Assembly: GCA_021604805.1 (NCBI GenBank)
Contig: BQJR01000003.1
Location: 1-64,000, forward strand
DNA: 64,000 bases
Direction of reading: 5' to 3'
DNA from: Planctomycetota bacterium
Lineage (GTDB): Bacteria; Planctomycetota; B15-G4
Positions within the stretch are counted from its first letter, which is position 1; each line of letters begins with the position of its first letter. The notes beneath the pieces were generated by a model. The model had not been told where the DNA came from. It was given only the letters and a program-made list of their open reading frames with translations, and ran no database searches. The position numbers and the translations under genes are program-made. Shown in pieces: positions 1 to 9,036 of this stretch.

Positions 1-62
1 GCGTGCCGGGCGCGCGATCCGACGCAGCCTTCAGCGGCTGCGGCATGGCTGCGAGCGAGCGC

Positions 63-1019
63 TCAGCCACACTCCGTGAAGCCGCAACTGTGGCACTTCA
101 CGCAGCCCTCTTCGAAGGAGAGCTGACTGCCGCAGTCGACGCAGGCGCCTTGCACGCGCGACGCTTCCATGCCGTGATGGTTCTTCTTGCTCGCGCGCGG
201 TGCGGCGACTTCAGCTTCGACGGTCTCAGCGGCCGCAGCGCCCTCGGTGTTCCAACGCTCGCCGTTCGCAGCTGCGCCGTTCTCGGCAGCCACCGGTGCT
301 GCCGCCGTAGCCGCCTTGAGCGCAGCCTGGCGCGCCTCGGCCGCCACGTAGTACTGCTCGAGCGCCTTGCCGATGGCGTCGGAGCAGCTGGAGATCTTGC
401 CGTCTTCGCCCCAGGCAGGACGGTGACAGGAGATGCCCTTGAGCTGCTTGATGAGCGGCTCGAGCTTGGCACCGCAGCGCAGCGCGTAGCTGATGAGTCG
501 GCCGATGGCTTCGTTCTGCGAGGCCGCGCAACCACCCGCTTTGCCCATGTGGTTGAAGAGCTCGAAGGGACGCCCGTCGCTGCCTTCGTTCACCGTGACA
601 TACAGGTGGCCGCAACCGGTGTTCATGCGCACCGTGTGACCCACCGTGACCGCCGGGCGGGCGCGCGGGAGCAGGCCGTCTTCGGTGGGCACGTCGTCGG
701 CGGCACCATCGGGCGAGGCCGCAGGTTGACGGTGCAACTGCGTGAGCACTGCGGGGCTCGCCAGGCGCGGCCCGACCGTGCTGGTGTAGAAGCGCTCCAG
801 GCCCGCCGTGAGCTTGCGACCGATCTCGCCCGCTTCTTCATCCAAGAAGCGCCGCGTCGTCTCGTGGGCCTCACAGGCCGAGAGCAACTTGGCGACCGCT
901 TCGGGCTGACCGAGTTCCACGGCGTCCCAGTCGACCTCGCGCCAGATCATCACGACCGACGCTGCACGATCCTTCGCTTCCGTGTCGCGTGATGCCACGA
1001 CCGTCACCTGTTCCGTCAT
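63..1019 (-). CDS. nrdJb: Class II ribonucleotide reductase accessory subunit NrdJb (TSCPD domain + zinc ribbon)
   Basis: About 318 aa. The middle (about residues 130-225) is a TSCPD domain, recognisable from NTGCGHLYVTVNE, the GGCAASQNEAIGRL stretch and ISCHRPAWGEDGKISSCSDA. An Ala/Glu-rich linker follows, then a C-terminal zinc ribbon with CVDCG and CVKCHSCG. In one-piece NrdJ proteins this module is the C-terminal end of the B12-dependent reductase; here it is a separate gene 114 bp downstream of the catalytic gene, as in the NrdJa/NrdJb pair of Pseudomonas. It probably helps hold the complex together or re-reduce the active-site cysteines (inference). I chose ATG 1019 over the upstream ATG at 1073 because GGGAGG lies 5 nt before it. 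Confidence 0.88.
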   Translation of the reverse strand: MTEQVTVVASRDTEAKDRAASVVMIWREVDWDAVELGQPEAVAKLLSACEAHETTRRFLDEEAGEIGRKLTAGLERFYTSTVGPRLASPAVLTQLHRQPAASPDGAADDVPTEDGLLPRARPAVTVGHTVRMNTGCGHLYVTVNEGSDGRPFELFNHMGKAGGCAASQNEAIGRLISYALRCGAKLEPLIKQLKGISCHRPAWGEDGKISSCSDAIGKALEQYYVAAEARQAALKAATAAAPVAAENGAAANGERWNTEGAAAAETVEAEVAAPRASKKNHHGMEASRVQGACVDCGSQLSFEEGCVKCHSCGFTECG

Positions 1020-1133
1020 CGAGCCCTCCCAGCTCCGCGGCGCGCTGGTCGCACCGACTTGTTGTGAATGCACGTACCTGCCACGGCTCAGCCGTGCCGC
1101 TCGGCGCCTGATTGCCTGACCCGCCCTGCTCGC

Positions 1134-3113
1134 TCAGCCTTCGAGGAGCATCTCGACGATGTCGTCCTTGTCGGCCGCGTCGGCCGCCTCTTCGCCCGGC
1201 GCCGCAGCCGCCGCGCTGGAGGGCTCAGTCTCGGACTTCTTCGTCTTGCTGTCCAGGGCCATCGGCTGGTTGCTGCGACTGCCGTCGCGGTACACGGTGA
1301 TGCCCTTGCAGCCGGTCTCGTAGGCCAACAGATAAGCGCGCTCGACCTCTTCCGGCGTGGCTTCCGGCGGGAAGTTGATGGTCTTGGAGACCGCCGCGTC
1401 GGTGTGCTCTTGCCACGCGGCTTGCATGCGCACGTGCCAGTCGGGGTTGATGTCGCGCGCGGAACGGTACACGTCGAGCACGGACTTGGGCAGCTCGACG
1501 GGGCAGCCTTCGATGGTGCCGCTGTTGCAGGCGTACTCGGTGACCTCGTCGATGGACGCCTGATCGAGGCCCGCGTCGAGGAGCGCCTTCAGGAACACAG
1601 GGTTGGTCTCATACATCACCTGAGCGACGCCCTTGCTGTCGCGCATCACCTGGCGCTTGAACGACAAGCTGAAGATCGGCTCGATGCCGCCCGAGCAGCC
1701 CGCGATGATCGAGATCGTGCCGGTGGGCGCGATGGTCACGCAGTGCGCGTTGCGCATCTTGCGACCTTCCACCTTGTCCCAGCGCGAGCCCTTCCAGTGC
1801 GTGAAGGTGCCCTTCTCTTCGGCGAGCTTCGTGTTCTCGTCCCAAGCTTCCTGACGGATGAACGCGCCGACCTTGCCGGCGAGCTCGAGCGCGTCTTCGC
1901 TGTCGTAGCGCACGCCCATCTTGAAGAGCAGGTCGGCCCAACCCATCACGCCCAGACCGATCTTGCGGTTGGCGCGGCACATCGCGTCGATTTCCTTGGT
2001 GGGGTAGTTGTTCACCTCCACCACGTTGTCGAGGAAGCGCACGGAGGTGCGGATCACCTGGCCCATCGCGTCCCAGTCGAGCGTGCCGGGGCCGCCCTTC
2101 TCATCGCTGACATGGAACAGCGCGAGGTTCAGGCTGCCCAGGTTGCACGCTTCGTAGGGCAGCAGCGGTTGCTCGCCGCAGGGGTTGGTCGACGTCATCT
2201 CACCCACATTGGGCGTGGGGTTCACGGCGTTGATCTTGTCGATGAAGATCAGGCCGGGCTCACCGCTGCCCCAGGCCTTGCTGATGATCAGGTCCCAGAT
2301 CTCGCCCACGGTCCAGTACGCGCTGGTGTCGGCGGTGCCGCCCTCGAAGGCTTCGAAGTCGGCCTTCTGGTCGGACTTGCGCAGGTAGGCCTTGCGACCG
2401 TCGTGCGGGCTGACGACCACGTGCACGTTGTCACGATCCTGCTTGAGCTGCTCCATGAACAGGTCGGGCACGGTGCACGAGAGGTTGTAGTTCGTGACCT
2501 CGCTGAGGTCTTCCTTGATGCGGATGAAGGCCAGCACATCGGGGTGATCGATGCGCATCGTGCCCATGTTCGCGCCGCGGCGGAACGCACCTTGTTGGAT
2601 CGCGTCGGTGACGGCGCTGAGCATCTTGAGGAAGGACAGCGGGCCCTCCGTCGTGCCGCCCGAGCTGCGCACGATGGCGCCGCTGGGACGCAGCTTGCTG
2701 AGGTCGACACCGGTGCCGCCGCCTGCGCGCTGCACGAGCGCGATCTGGCGCGCGGTCTCCATGATGTCGGCGATGGAGTCTTCGAGCGGGAGCACGAAGC
2801 AGGCCGAGAGCATGCCGAGCGGGCGCCCGGCGTTCATCAGCGTGGGCGAGTTCGGGATGAAGCGACGCGACCACATCATGTCGAAGAAGGGCGCCTCCCA
2901 GTCGTTGCTGCTCGACTCGACGCTCGCCACGTGCTTGGCGACACGGCGGAACAACTCGACGGGCGTCTCGACCACCTGGCCGGTTTCGTCCTTGCGCAAA
3001 TATCGGTTCTGGAGAACACGCAGAGCGTTGTCCGTGAACTCGCCTCTGACGGCTTGTTCGTCCGCTTGTGCCTTGTTCGTCACCGTCCCAGCGTCGTGCT
3101 GCGTGTTGACCAC
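1134..3113 (-). CDS. nrdJa: Adenosylcobalamin-dependent (class II) ribonucleotide reductase, catalytic subunit
   Basis: About 659 aa. Converts ribonucleotides to deoxyribonucleotides using adenosylcobalamin, so it needs no oxygen. Family marks: NSPTLMNAG with LGMLSACFVLP carrying the substrate-site cysteine (near residue 100), the catalytic loop TNPCGEQPLLPYEACNLGSL (near residue 310), APTGTISIIAGCSGGIEP, and the tail TGCKGITVYRDGSR. No N-terminal ATP-cone is visible. The start is GTG 3113, chosen because GGGGAGG lies 6 nt upstream; the upstream frame extension looks non-coding. The C-terminal TSCPD/zinc module is missing and is supplied by the next gene. Alternative names in databases are NrdJ or vitamin B12-dependent RNR. 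Confidence 0.93.
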   Translation of the reverse strand: MVNTQHDAGTVTNKAQADEQAVRGEFTDNALRVLQNRYLRKDETGQVVETPVELFRRVAKHVASVESSSNDWEAPFFDMMWSRRFIPNSPTLMNAGRPLGMLSACFVLPLEDSIADIMETARQIALVQRAGGGTGVDLSKLRPSGAIVRSSGGTTEGPLSFLKMLSAVTDAIQQGAFRRGANMGTMRIDHPDVLAFIRIKEDLSEVTNYNLSCTVPDLFMEQLKQDRDNVHVVVSPHDGRKAYLRKSDQKADFEAFEGGTADTSAYWTVGEIWDLIISKAWGSGEPGLIFIDKINAVNPTPNVGEMTSTNPCGEQPLLPYEACNLGSLNLALFHVSDEKGGPGTLDWDAMGQVIRTSVRFLDNVVEVNNYPTKEIDAMCRANRKIGLGVMGWADLLFKMGVRYDSEDALELAGKVGAFIRQEAWDENTKLAEEKGTFTHWKGSRWDKVEGRKMRNAHCVTIAPTGTISIIAGCSGGIEPIFSLSFKRQVMRDSKGVAQVMYETNPVFLKALLDAGLDQASIDEVTEYACNSGTIEGCPVELPKSVLDVYRSARDINPDWHVRMQAAWQEHTDAAVSKTINFPPEATPEEVERAYLLAYETGCKGITVYRDGSRSNQPMALDSKTKKSETEPSSAAAAAPGEEAADAADKDDIVEMLLEG

Positions 3114-3731
3114 GTGTTGCCTCCCCAGGCGTCTCGATTGCGAGTGATGTGTTGTTCGACCTGCGACCGAGCCCGCCATTCCGCGCTCGGAGCCGCGCCC
3201 TTCAGTTTCCACTGCTCAGCCAGTTTCCAGTGCTCAGCCTCGTGCCTGCAGAGGTGCTGACCGCTGCTCGGGCCGCGCACTCAGCAGGCTTCAAACGACT
3301 ACCCACTCCCTTGGGGCGCCGTCGTCGAAGAGCCCAAGATATGGGGGTCCGGCGCCAGCGCCCAGGGCTTTTCTCGGAAGCTCTCGAGACGCGCCTGTGC
3401 GACTCCGGGTGGCCTGCCTCGAATCGCCCCGTGAGCTCCGAAAATTGTGGCCGCATCGAGAATGCCCGCCACACGCGAGCGAGCTGGCCGACGCGCGACC
3501 CGGGGCCTTCGGAGCGCGCTCGGAGCGGCCTTGAGCGCGAAGCGGCCGCGCGCCCTCTCTCAGAGACGATCCGCGCACGTCCATAAGGTGCGACATAGCA
3601 AGTGTTTAGAACCGTCACCCCAAGACGCGGGGTGTTCGAATTCGCAAACTGGGGACGCCATGCTCCGTGCATGAGGCCCTCAGGCTCCCGCCCGAGGGGG
3701 GTCAACCTCCGCTGAGGCCCGCTGGCGACCC
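3114..3731. other. Long non-coding region between murB and nrdJa
   Basis: About 618 bp with no convincing gene; open frames here lack family features and are shadows. It holds an 18-bp tandem repeat at 3203-3238 (separate entry), a hairpin with arms CACCCC/GGGGTG at 3616-3634, and an AT-richer patch at 3590-3660. On the minus strand the patch contains TTGCTATGTC (an extended -10-like element, hexamer at 3592-3597), a weak candidate for the nrdJa promoter that would give a leader of roughly 470 nt. I looked for a cobalamin riboswitch B12 box on the minus strand and did not find one. Confidence 0.5.
3203..3238 (-). repeat. Tandem 18-bp direct repeat upstream of nrdJa
   Basis: Two head-to-tail copies (3203-3220 and 3221-3238) that differ at one base; on the nrdJa strand each reads GCTGAGCAxTGGAAACTG. 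They end about 90 bp before the nrdJa GTG start. This could be a regulator site or simply a slippage duplication. It does not resemble the AT-rich NrdR box. Confidence 0.6.
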
Positions 3732-4625
3732 TCACCAGATCTCGACTTCCAGCTCGAGCTCGACCTGGTGCTCGGCGCGCACTGCGGCGCGCACCCGCTC
3801 GATGAGCGCGAGCACCTCGTCGGCGCGAGCGCCACCGCGGTTCACCACGAAGTTCGCGTGTCGCTCCGACACCTCGGCCGGCCCCTCGCTCCAGCCCTTG
3901 CAACCGAGCGCGTCGAGCAACTGCCCGCTGGCCTGTCCTGGCGGGTTGCGGAACATGCAGCCCGCCGAGCGCGCGGCGAGCGGTTGACTGGCGGCCTTGG
4001 CGCGCAGGATCTCCTCGGTGCGCGCCCGGATCACGGCCGGCGGCTCGGGCTTCAGCTGCACCACGGCGTCGACCACGACCTGGCCGGCGAAGGGCGAGCT
4101 GCGGTAGCCGAAGTCCTCGGGGGTGACGGGGACCGCGCGCGCGCAACCGTCGACATCCACCACCGTGACCTCCACGAGCAGCTCGGAGATCCAGCCGTGA
4201 CGGCTGCCCGAGTTGCCGATCACCGCGCCCCCCACCGTGCCGGGAATCCCGACGAGCATCTCCGCGCCGGCGAGCCCCTGCTCGCGCGCCATCGTGACCA
4301 AACGCGACAGCGGCGCGCCGGCCTCGCAGCGCAAGGCGTGTTCGCGCTCGCCCTCGTGATAGATGTGCCGCAGCGAGCGCGTGTGCAGCACGACCTCGGG
4401 CACGCCCGCGTCCCGCACGAGCAAGTTGCTGCCGTGCCCCAGCACGCGCCACTCCATGCCCGCCGCGTGCAGCTCGCGCACAGCCAGGATCAGTTGTTCG
4501 CGACGCCGCGGCTCGAGCACCCAGGGCGCCGGCCCGCCCACGCCGAGCGTGGTCAGCGGGCCCAGCGGCACGTTCTCACGCGCCAGCAGCTCCAGCTCCA
4601 AGTCGCCCGGCAAGGCTGTCGACAT
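3732..4625 (-). CDS. murB: UDP-N-acetylenolpyruvoylglucosamine reductase
   Basis: 297 aa. Reduces the enolpyruvyl group of UDP-GlcNAc to make UDP-MurNAc, with FAD and NADPH. FAD-domain marks are NVPLGPLTTLGVGGPA near the N-terminus, VLGHGSNLLVRD, and GIPGTVGGAVIGNSGS; the C-terminal domain has AGCMFRNPPG and ends near HANFVVNRGGA. The start ATG overlaps the end of murC by 50 bp, which suggests coupled translation. It is the last gene of the dcw cluster; ddl, ftsQ, ftsA and ftsZ, which usually come next, are absent. Confidence 0.95.
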   Translation of the reverse strand: MSTALPGDLELELLARENVPLGPLTTLGVGGPAPWVLEPRRREQLILAVRELHAAGMEWRVLGHGSNLLVRDAGVPEVVLHTRSLRHIYHEGEREHALRCEAGAPLSRLVTMAREQGLAGAEMLVGIPGTVGGAVIGNSGSRHGWISELLVEVTVVDVDGCARAVPVTPEDFGYRSSPFAGQVVVDAVVQLKPEPPAVIRARTEEILRAKAASQPLAARSAGCMFRNPPGQASGQLLDALGCKGWSEGPAEVSERHANFVVNRGGARADEVLALIERVRAAVRAEHQVELELEVEIW

Positions 4626-5970
4626 CTCCGGCTCCCATCACGACGCAGACATCGTCGGGGCGCAGAAGATCGCGCACGGCTGCGTCGGCCGAGCGCGCGG
4701 GGCCCACGCGATGCACGCGCTCGCCGAGCTGCTCGGAGAGCGCTGCGAGCAGCGACTCGGCGCGCTCGGGGTGTGCGTCGCGGGCCACGAAGATATCGCA
4801 CAAGGCAACTCGGTCGAAAGCCCGCAGGCTCTCGGCGAAGTCGGGCAGGAAGTCGGCGGTGCGGCTCACCTGGTGCGGCTGGAAGACGGCCACCAGGCGC
4901 CGCTCAGGGAAGCGTCCGCGCAGGGCCGCGGCGGCCGCGCGCAGGGCGTCGGGATGATGCGCGAAGTCGTCGATCAAGCGCACTCGACCGCCGGCGAGGG
5001 CGTGTTCGCCGAGATCCTGCAGCCGACGAGCGACCCCGCGGAAACCGCGCGCCGCTTCGAGCAGGCGCTCGGCAGGCTGACCCAGGGCGAGACCGGCCGC
5101 CAGCGCTGCACGCAGCAGATCGATCTGGTGGCGCCCGAGCAGTGCCAGCTGGAGGCTGCCGCGAACACGCTCATCCAACTCCAGCTCGAGCTCGTATCCG
5201 TCGGGTCCTTCCTCGCAGCGCAGCACGCGCACGAGTTCGTCGGTGCGCAGCAAGGCCACGCCGGGAGCGAGCGGCCAGTTCAGGTCGAGCGGGACATCGG
5301 GACCGAGCACGAGCCGCGCCGGTGAGCTGAGCCGCGCCGCGAACGACGCGAAGGCTGCGTGCACACCGGCGGCGTCGCCGAAACAATCGAGGTGATCGGC
5401 CGCCACGCTCGTGATCAGCGCCACGCGGCAGTCGAGCTCCAGGAAGGAGCGGTCGTACTCGCAGGCTTCGAGCGCCAAGTGTGGACCGTTGCCCCAGCGC
5501 GCGGGCGACGCGTCGAGCGGCTGCCCGCCGATGATCCACGAGGGTGACGCGCCGCTGCGCTCGAGCACGTGGGCGAGCGCCGCTGTGGTGGTGGTCTTGC
5601 CGTGCGTCCCCGCAACGCCCACTGCGAGCTTGGCGCGCGAGAGACGTCCCAAGGCTTCGGCGTACTTGAGCACGGGCAGGTCGGCGGCGCGCGCGGCGAG
5701 CACTTCGGGCGCCGTCTCCGGCACGGCCGCCGAACGCACCACGAGCTGCGTGCCGCGCGGCAAGCGCTCGGCGTGACCTTCACTCACCGCGATGCCGAGC
5801 GCTGCGAGCGCCGCGTTGCCGCCCATGCGATCACTGCCCGTGACCGTGTGGCCGCGTTCCACGAGCAACCGCGCCAGCGCCGAGAGCCCGCCGCCGCGGA
5901 TGCCCACGCAGTGCACGACCTGCGGTAGGCCGTCGCGGGCAGGCGACGCGTGAGGGGCGCTGCCGCTCAT
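4576..5970 (-). CDS. murC: UDP-N-acetylmuramate--L-alanine ligase
   Basis: 464 aa. Adds L-Ala to UDP-MurNAc with ATP in the cytoplasm. Marks in order: N-terminal Rossmann glycine loop VHCVGIRGGGLSALA, SAAVPETAPEV, ATP loop GVAGTHGKTTTTA (near residue 115), ALEACEYDRSF, the mid domain DDFAHHPDALRA, and the C-terminal domain with FQPHQVSRTADF. Start ATG 5970 overlaps the murG stop by 4 nt (ATGA), so the much longer open frame upstream is not used. Confidence 0.95.
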   Translation of the reverse strand: MSGSAPHASPARDGLPQVVHCVGIRGGGLSALARLLVERGHTVTGSDRMGGNAALAALGIAVSEGHAERLPRGTQLVVRSAAVPETAPEVLAARAADLPVLKYAEALGRLSRAKLAVGVAGTHGKTTTTAALAHVLERSGASPSWIIGGQPLDASPARWGNGPHLALEACEYDRSFLELDCRVALITSVAADHLDCFGDAAGVHAAFASFAARLSSPARLVLGPDVPLDLNWPLAPGVALLRTDELVRVLRCEEGPDGYELELELDERVRGSLQLALLGRHQIDLLRAALAAGLALGQPAERLLEAARGFRGVARRLQDLGEHALAGGRVRLIDDFAHHPDALRAAAAALRGRFPERRLVAVFQPHQVSRTADFLPDFAESLRAFDRVALCDIFVARDAHPERAESLLAALSEQLGERVHRVGPARSADAAVRDLLRPDDVCVVMGAGDVDSLAGRLGAGAAGA

Positions 5971-7022
5971 GCGCCGGCCCCCGCTTCGGACACGACCTCG
6001 GCCACGCGGCGGGCGGCGCCGGGCCGCGCCAGGGCGCGCGCCGCGTGCACGCGCGCGGGCAAGTCGTCGAGCAGCTCGTCGAGCAGCGCGGGCAGGCTGC
6101 GTTGCGCGCAGGGGTCGTCGTCGGGCACTTGCAAGGCGGCGCCCACGCGCACGAGGTCCTCGGCGTTCGCCGCTTGGTGACGGTCGCGGTGATGCGGGTA
6201 GGGCAACAGGAGCGCGGGCGTGCCGCTGGCGGCCAGCTCGGCCACGGTGCCGGCTCCGGCGCGGCACAGGGCGGCGTCGGCGGCGGCCCACACCGAGGCC
6301 ATGTCGGCTTGGAACGGGAGCGAATGCAGCGGCACGTCGGCGCTGCTGGCGGCGGGCACCACGCGCCCCGGTCCGCGCAGATGCAGCAACTGCCAGGCTT
6401 CGTCGCGGGCAGCGAGACGCGCGGCCACAGCGGGCAACAAGGCGTCGAGATCGGCGGCGCCCTGACTGCCGCCGAAGATCAACAAGGTGTGACGTTGCGC
6501 GTCGAGCCCCAGCGCGGCGAGGGCTTCGGCGCGCGGCAACGGACGCCAACCCGGCACCGGCGTGCCCGTGAGCCGCGTGCTGCGACGACCTTGCGGCATG
6601 TCGGGACCTTGCGCGCCGAGACACACGTGATCCACGCGCCCCGAGAGCAAGCGCTGCACCTTGCCCGGACGCGCGTTGGTCTCCACCAGCACCGACGGCC
6701 GCGCGCCCCAACCCGACAACGCGCAAGGCAAGGCCACCCACCCGCCGAGCACCACGACCACGTGCGGGTCGTAGCCAGCGAGTTCACGACGCCAACGCCG
6801 CGTGGCGCGCCACCATTGATCGAGACGTCGCAGCGGCGGGCGTCCACCCGCGCCGAACAGCGCCACCGAAGGCAGCGCGCGCGGCGACAACATCGAAGCC
6901 TCGACCTCACGGCCCGCGACCACGAAGCGCACGTCGTGGCCGGCCTCGCGCAGCTGCTCCGCGACGGCGATACCGGGAGCCAGGTGGCCACCAGTCCCCC
7001 CGCCGACGAAGGCCACTCTCAC
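5967..7022 (-). CDS. murG: UDP-GlcNAc:undecaprenyl-PP-MurNAc-pentapeptide GlcNAc transferase
   Basis: 351 aa with a GTG start. Makes lipid II from lipid I at the inner face of the membrane. GT-B fold with the N-terminal loop GGGTGGHLAPGIAVAEQL, the acceptor-side segment LVETNARPGKVQ (where many homologs have HEQN), LLIFGGSQGAADL, and the C-terminal sugar-nucleotide site AALCRAGAGTVAELAASGTPALLLPYPH. Somewhat divergent from proteobacterial MurG but every expected block is present. Overlaps murC by 4 nt. Confidence 0.94.
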   Translation of the reverse strand: MRVAFVGGGTGGHLAPGIAVAEQLREAGHDVRFVVAGREVEASMLSPRALPSVALFGAGGRPPLRRLDQWWRATRRWRRELAGYDPHVVVVLGGWVALPCALSGWGARPSVLVETNARPGKVQRLLSGRVDHVCLGAQGPDMPQGRRSTRLTGTPVPGWRPLPRAEALAALGLDAQRHTLLIFGGSQGAADLDALLPAVAARLAARDEAWQLLHLRGPGRVVPAASSADVPLHSLPFQADMASVWAAADAALCRAGAGTVAELAASGTPALLLPYPHHRDRHQAANAEDLVRVGAALQVPDDDPCAQRSLPALLDELLDDLPARVHAARALARPGAARRVAEVVSEAGAGA

Positions 7023-7033
7023 GCGCGCCGCTC

Positions 7034-7816
7034 CTAGTTCTTGCCGGCCAGGTCGCCGACCATTGGCAGCACGAGCTGCATGCCGGGCGCCAGGGCGTCG
7101 CGGTCCTTGAGCACGTGACGGTTGGCCTCGAAGAGCGCGTCGGTGTGCACGATGCTGCCGAGTTGTTCGTAGGCGATCACCGAGAGCGAGTCGCCCTTCA
7201 CCACGATGTAGCTGCGCGCGCCCTGAGCGCTGGCGGACGGCTGGCTGGCGGGCTTCGCTGCGGGCGCGGCGCTGGTGCGCGCCGACGGCGGTGCGTCACT
7301 GCCGGGCGGGCACAAGCGGATCACTTGTCCGACTTGCAGCGCGAGCGGGTCGAGCCCCGGGTTCCACGCGATCAGATCTTTGGCGCGCAGCGCCTTGCCG
7401 AGTTCGCGCTGTGCGATCTTGCCCAGCACGTCGCCGCTCTGGATCACGTAGCTGCAGCGGCCGCTCTTGGGCGAGATGCTGGCAGCCTCGAAGCTGCGGA
7501 AGTCCTGGTCGTCGAAATCGAAGGGTTCACTGTTCGAGCTGTCGACGGCGCCGGCCAGCTCGTAGCGCTCCACGCGGGAGTTCTTGGGCGCCGGTGCGGC
7601 CGCCGACGCGTGCTGGAAGTTCGAGCCCCCAGGACGCGGAGCGCGCTGAGCGCCCGCTGCGACAGTGCGCGGCGCTTGGGTGCTGGCCGCGGCTCCCGTC
7701 TTGAGCTCGGTGCCCGCCGTCTCGGGTTCCTCTTCGGGACCGTAGAACAGGACGAGCGCGAGGATCGCTGCCACGAAGAGCAGGCCCACGACTCCGTATT
7801 TCTCGACATCCATCAT
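7034..7816 (-). CDS. Membrane-anchored protein with two LysM domains
   Basis: 260 aa. One N-terminal membrane segment (about residues 8-24, VVGLLFVAAILALVLFY) is followed by a Glu/Ala/Pro-rich low-complexity linker (about 27-120) and two LysM domains (about 122-170, SYVIQSGDVLGKIA; and 202-251, SYIVVKGDSLSVIA). LysM modules bind the GlcNAc of peptidoglycan, so the protein likely tethers the inner membrane to the wall from the periplasmic side. It sits between ftsW and murG, where dcw clusters do not normally carry such a gene; a role in septal wall synthesis is inferred from position only. The start could be either of two adjacent ATG codons. Confidence 0.85.
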   Translation of the reverse strand: MMDVEKYGVVGLLFVAAILALVLFYGPEEEPETAGTELKTGAAASTQAPRTVAAGAQRAPRPGGSNFQHASAAAPAPKNSRVERYELAGAVDSSNSEPFDFDDQDFRSFEAASISPKSGRCSYVIQSGDVLGKIAQRELGKALRAKDLIAWNPGLDPLALQVGQVIRLCPPGSDAPPSARTSAAPAAKPASQPSASAQGARSYIVVKGDSLSVIAYEQLGSIVHTDALFEANRHVLKDRDALAPGMQLVLPMVGDLAGKN

Positions 7817-7849
7817 CAGCTCACTCCAACCGCCGGGACGTCCGGCACC

Positions 7850-8992
7850 TCACGCGCTGCGTGCACGCGCCGCGTCCGTCGTTGCCCCCGGATTCTCCGA
7901 CGGCCGACGGGCCAAACCAAGGAACAATCCCGTGGAGAGCGAAAGCACCAGCAGCGACGTGCCACCGGCCGACACGAAAGGCAAGGGCAGGCCCTTCGGC
8001 GGCGCCACCGCCGTGACCACCGCGATGTTCAGCACCGCCTGCACGAGCACCTGCAAGAGCAGTCCCGCACCGACGACCAAACCGAAGCGCGTGCGCATGC
8101 CCATCAGCAGCCGCAGCCCGTGCCACAGGAAGAGCGCATAGAGCGCCACCAGCCCCACGGTGCCGAGCAAGCCGAGCTGTTCGCCCAGTGCCGCCAACAC
8201 GAAATCGTTCTCGGCTTCGGGCACCACGACCTCGCGCTGCCCCAGCCCGCGCCCGAGCACGTGACCGTGCCCCAGCGCGCGCAAGCCTTGCTCCACCTGA
8301 CCGCCGGCCTCCGGGTTCATGAAACCCCGCAACCGACGCGCCACGTGCTCGAAGCGTTCCAAGCCGTAGATCGCGGCCAAGGCCAGGGTGGCTCCGAAGA
8401 CCGCGAGCAAGTGCTGGCTGCGCGCACCGCCCGTCCAGAGCACGAGCACCCCCATCAGCAACAGGTACACGGTGGAGCCGAAGTCGGGCTGGATGAGCAC
8501 CAGCGCGGCCGGCAATCCGATCAGCACGAAAGGCACGAGCACACCGTGGACGGCCTCACTCATGCGCGTGCCGGCGCGGCTGGCCCAGGCGCCGACCGCG
8601 AGCATCACGGCCAGGCGCGCCAACTCCGACGGCTGCACGCTGAGTGAGCCCAGGTCCAACCAGCGCTGCGCGTTGTTCCGCTCGGGTCCGACGATCAACA
8701 CCGTCACGAGCAGCGCCAGCGAGAGCAACCAGAGCGGCGCGGCCAGTGCTTCGATCCAGCGCGGCCGCAGCTGGGCGCCGAACAACAACGCCACGAGCGA
8801 CAGGCCCACTTTCGTGACGTGCCCGATGAGCGTCGCGTAGCCCTTGCCTTCGGCCAGCTCGCTCGGCGCCGTGGCCGACGCGACCATCACGACACCCAAG
8901 CCCATGAGCATCAACAGGAGCCCCATGAGCCACCGCGTGGAGCGCCGCATCTGTGCGTCACTGGTGAACTCTGGGCCCTGACTGACTGCCAT
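7850..8992 (-). CDS. ftsW: FtsW/RodA/SpoVE-family lipid II polymerase
   Basis: About 380 aa polytopic SEDS protein; polymerises lipid II together with a class B PBP. Marks: WLDLGSLSVQPSELARLAV, LVLIQPDFGSTVYL with the conserved DFG, GHGHVLGRGLGQ, VPEAENDFVLAALGEQLGLLG, and the C-terminal LPFVSAGGTSLLVL. Naming it FtsW rather than RodA rests on its place between mraY and murG in a dcw cluster beside ftsI. ATG 8992 is preferred because GAGAGG lies just upstream. murD, usual at this position, is missing. Confidence 0.92.
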   Translation of the reverse strand: MAVSQGPEFTSDAQMRRSTRWLMGLLLMLMGLGVVMVASATAPSELAEGKGYATLIGHVTKVGLSLVALLFGAQLRPRWIEALAAPLWLLSLALLVTVLIVGPERNNAQRWLDLGSLSVQPSELARLAVMLAVGAWASRAGTRMSEAVHGVLVPFVLIGLPAALVLIQPDFGSTVYLLLMGVLVLWTGGARSQHLLAVFGATLALAAIYGLERFEHVARRLRGFMNPEAGGQVEQGLRALGHGHVLGRGLGQREVVVPEAENDFVLAALGEQLGLLGTVGLVALYALFLWHGLRLLMGMRTRFGLVVGAGLLLQVLVQAVLNIAVVTAVAPPKGLPLPFVSAGGTSLLVLSLSTGLFLGLARRPSENPGATTDAARARSA

Positions 8993-9036
8993 GCCGCCTC
9001 TCACTGGGAGTGCTGGGTTGCTGCGCCCGTGACGCT

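Noticed and set aside
3114..3731. Cobalamin riboswitch ahead of the B12-dependent reductase
   Set aside because: No B12-box consensus or the expected conserved core was visible on the minus strand. A covariance-model search would be decisive.
3202..4452. 416-codon minus-strand frame overlapping murB
   Set aside because: Different frame from murB, almost entirely Arg/Ala/Gly, overlaps a clear gene.
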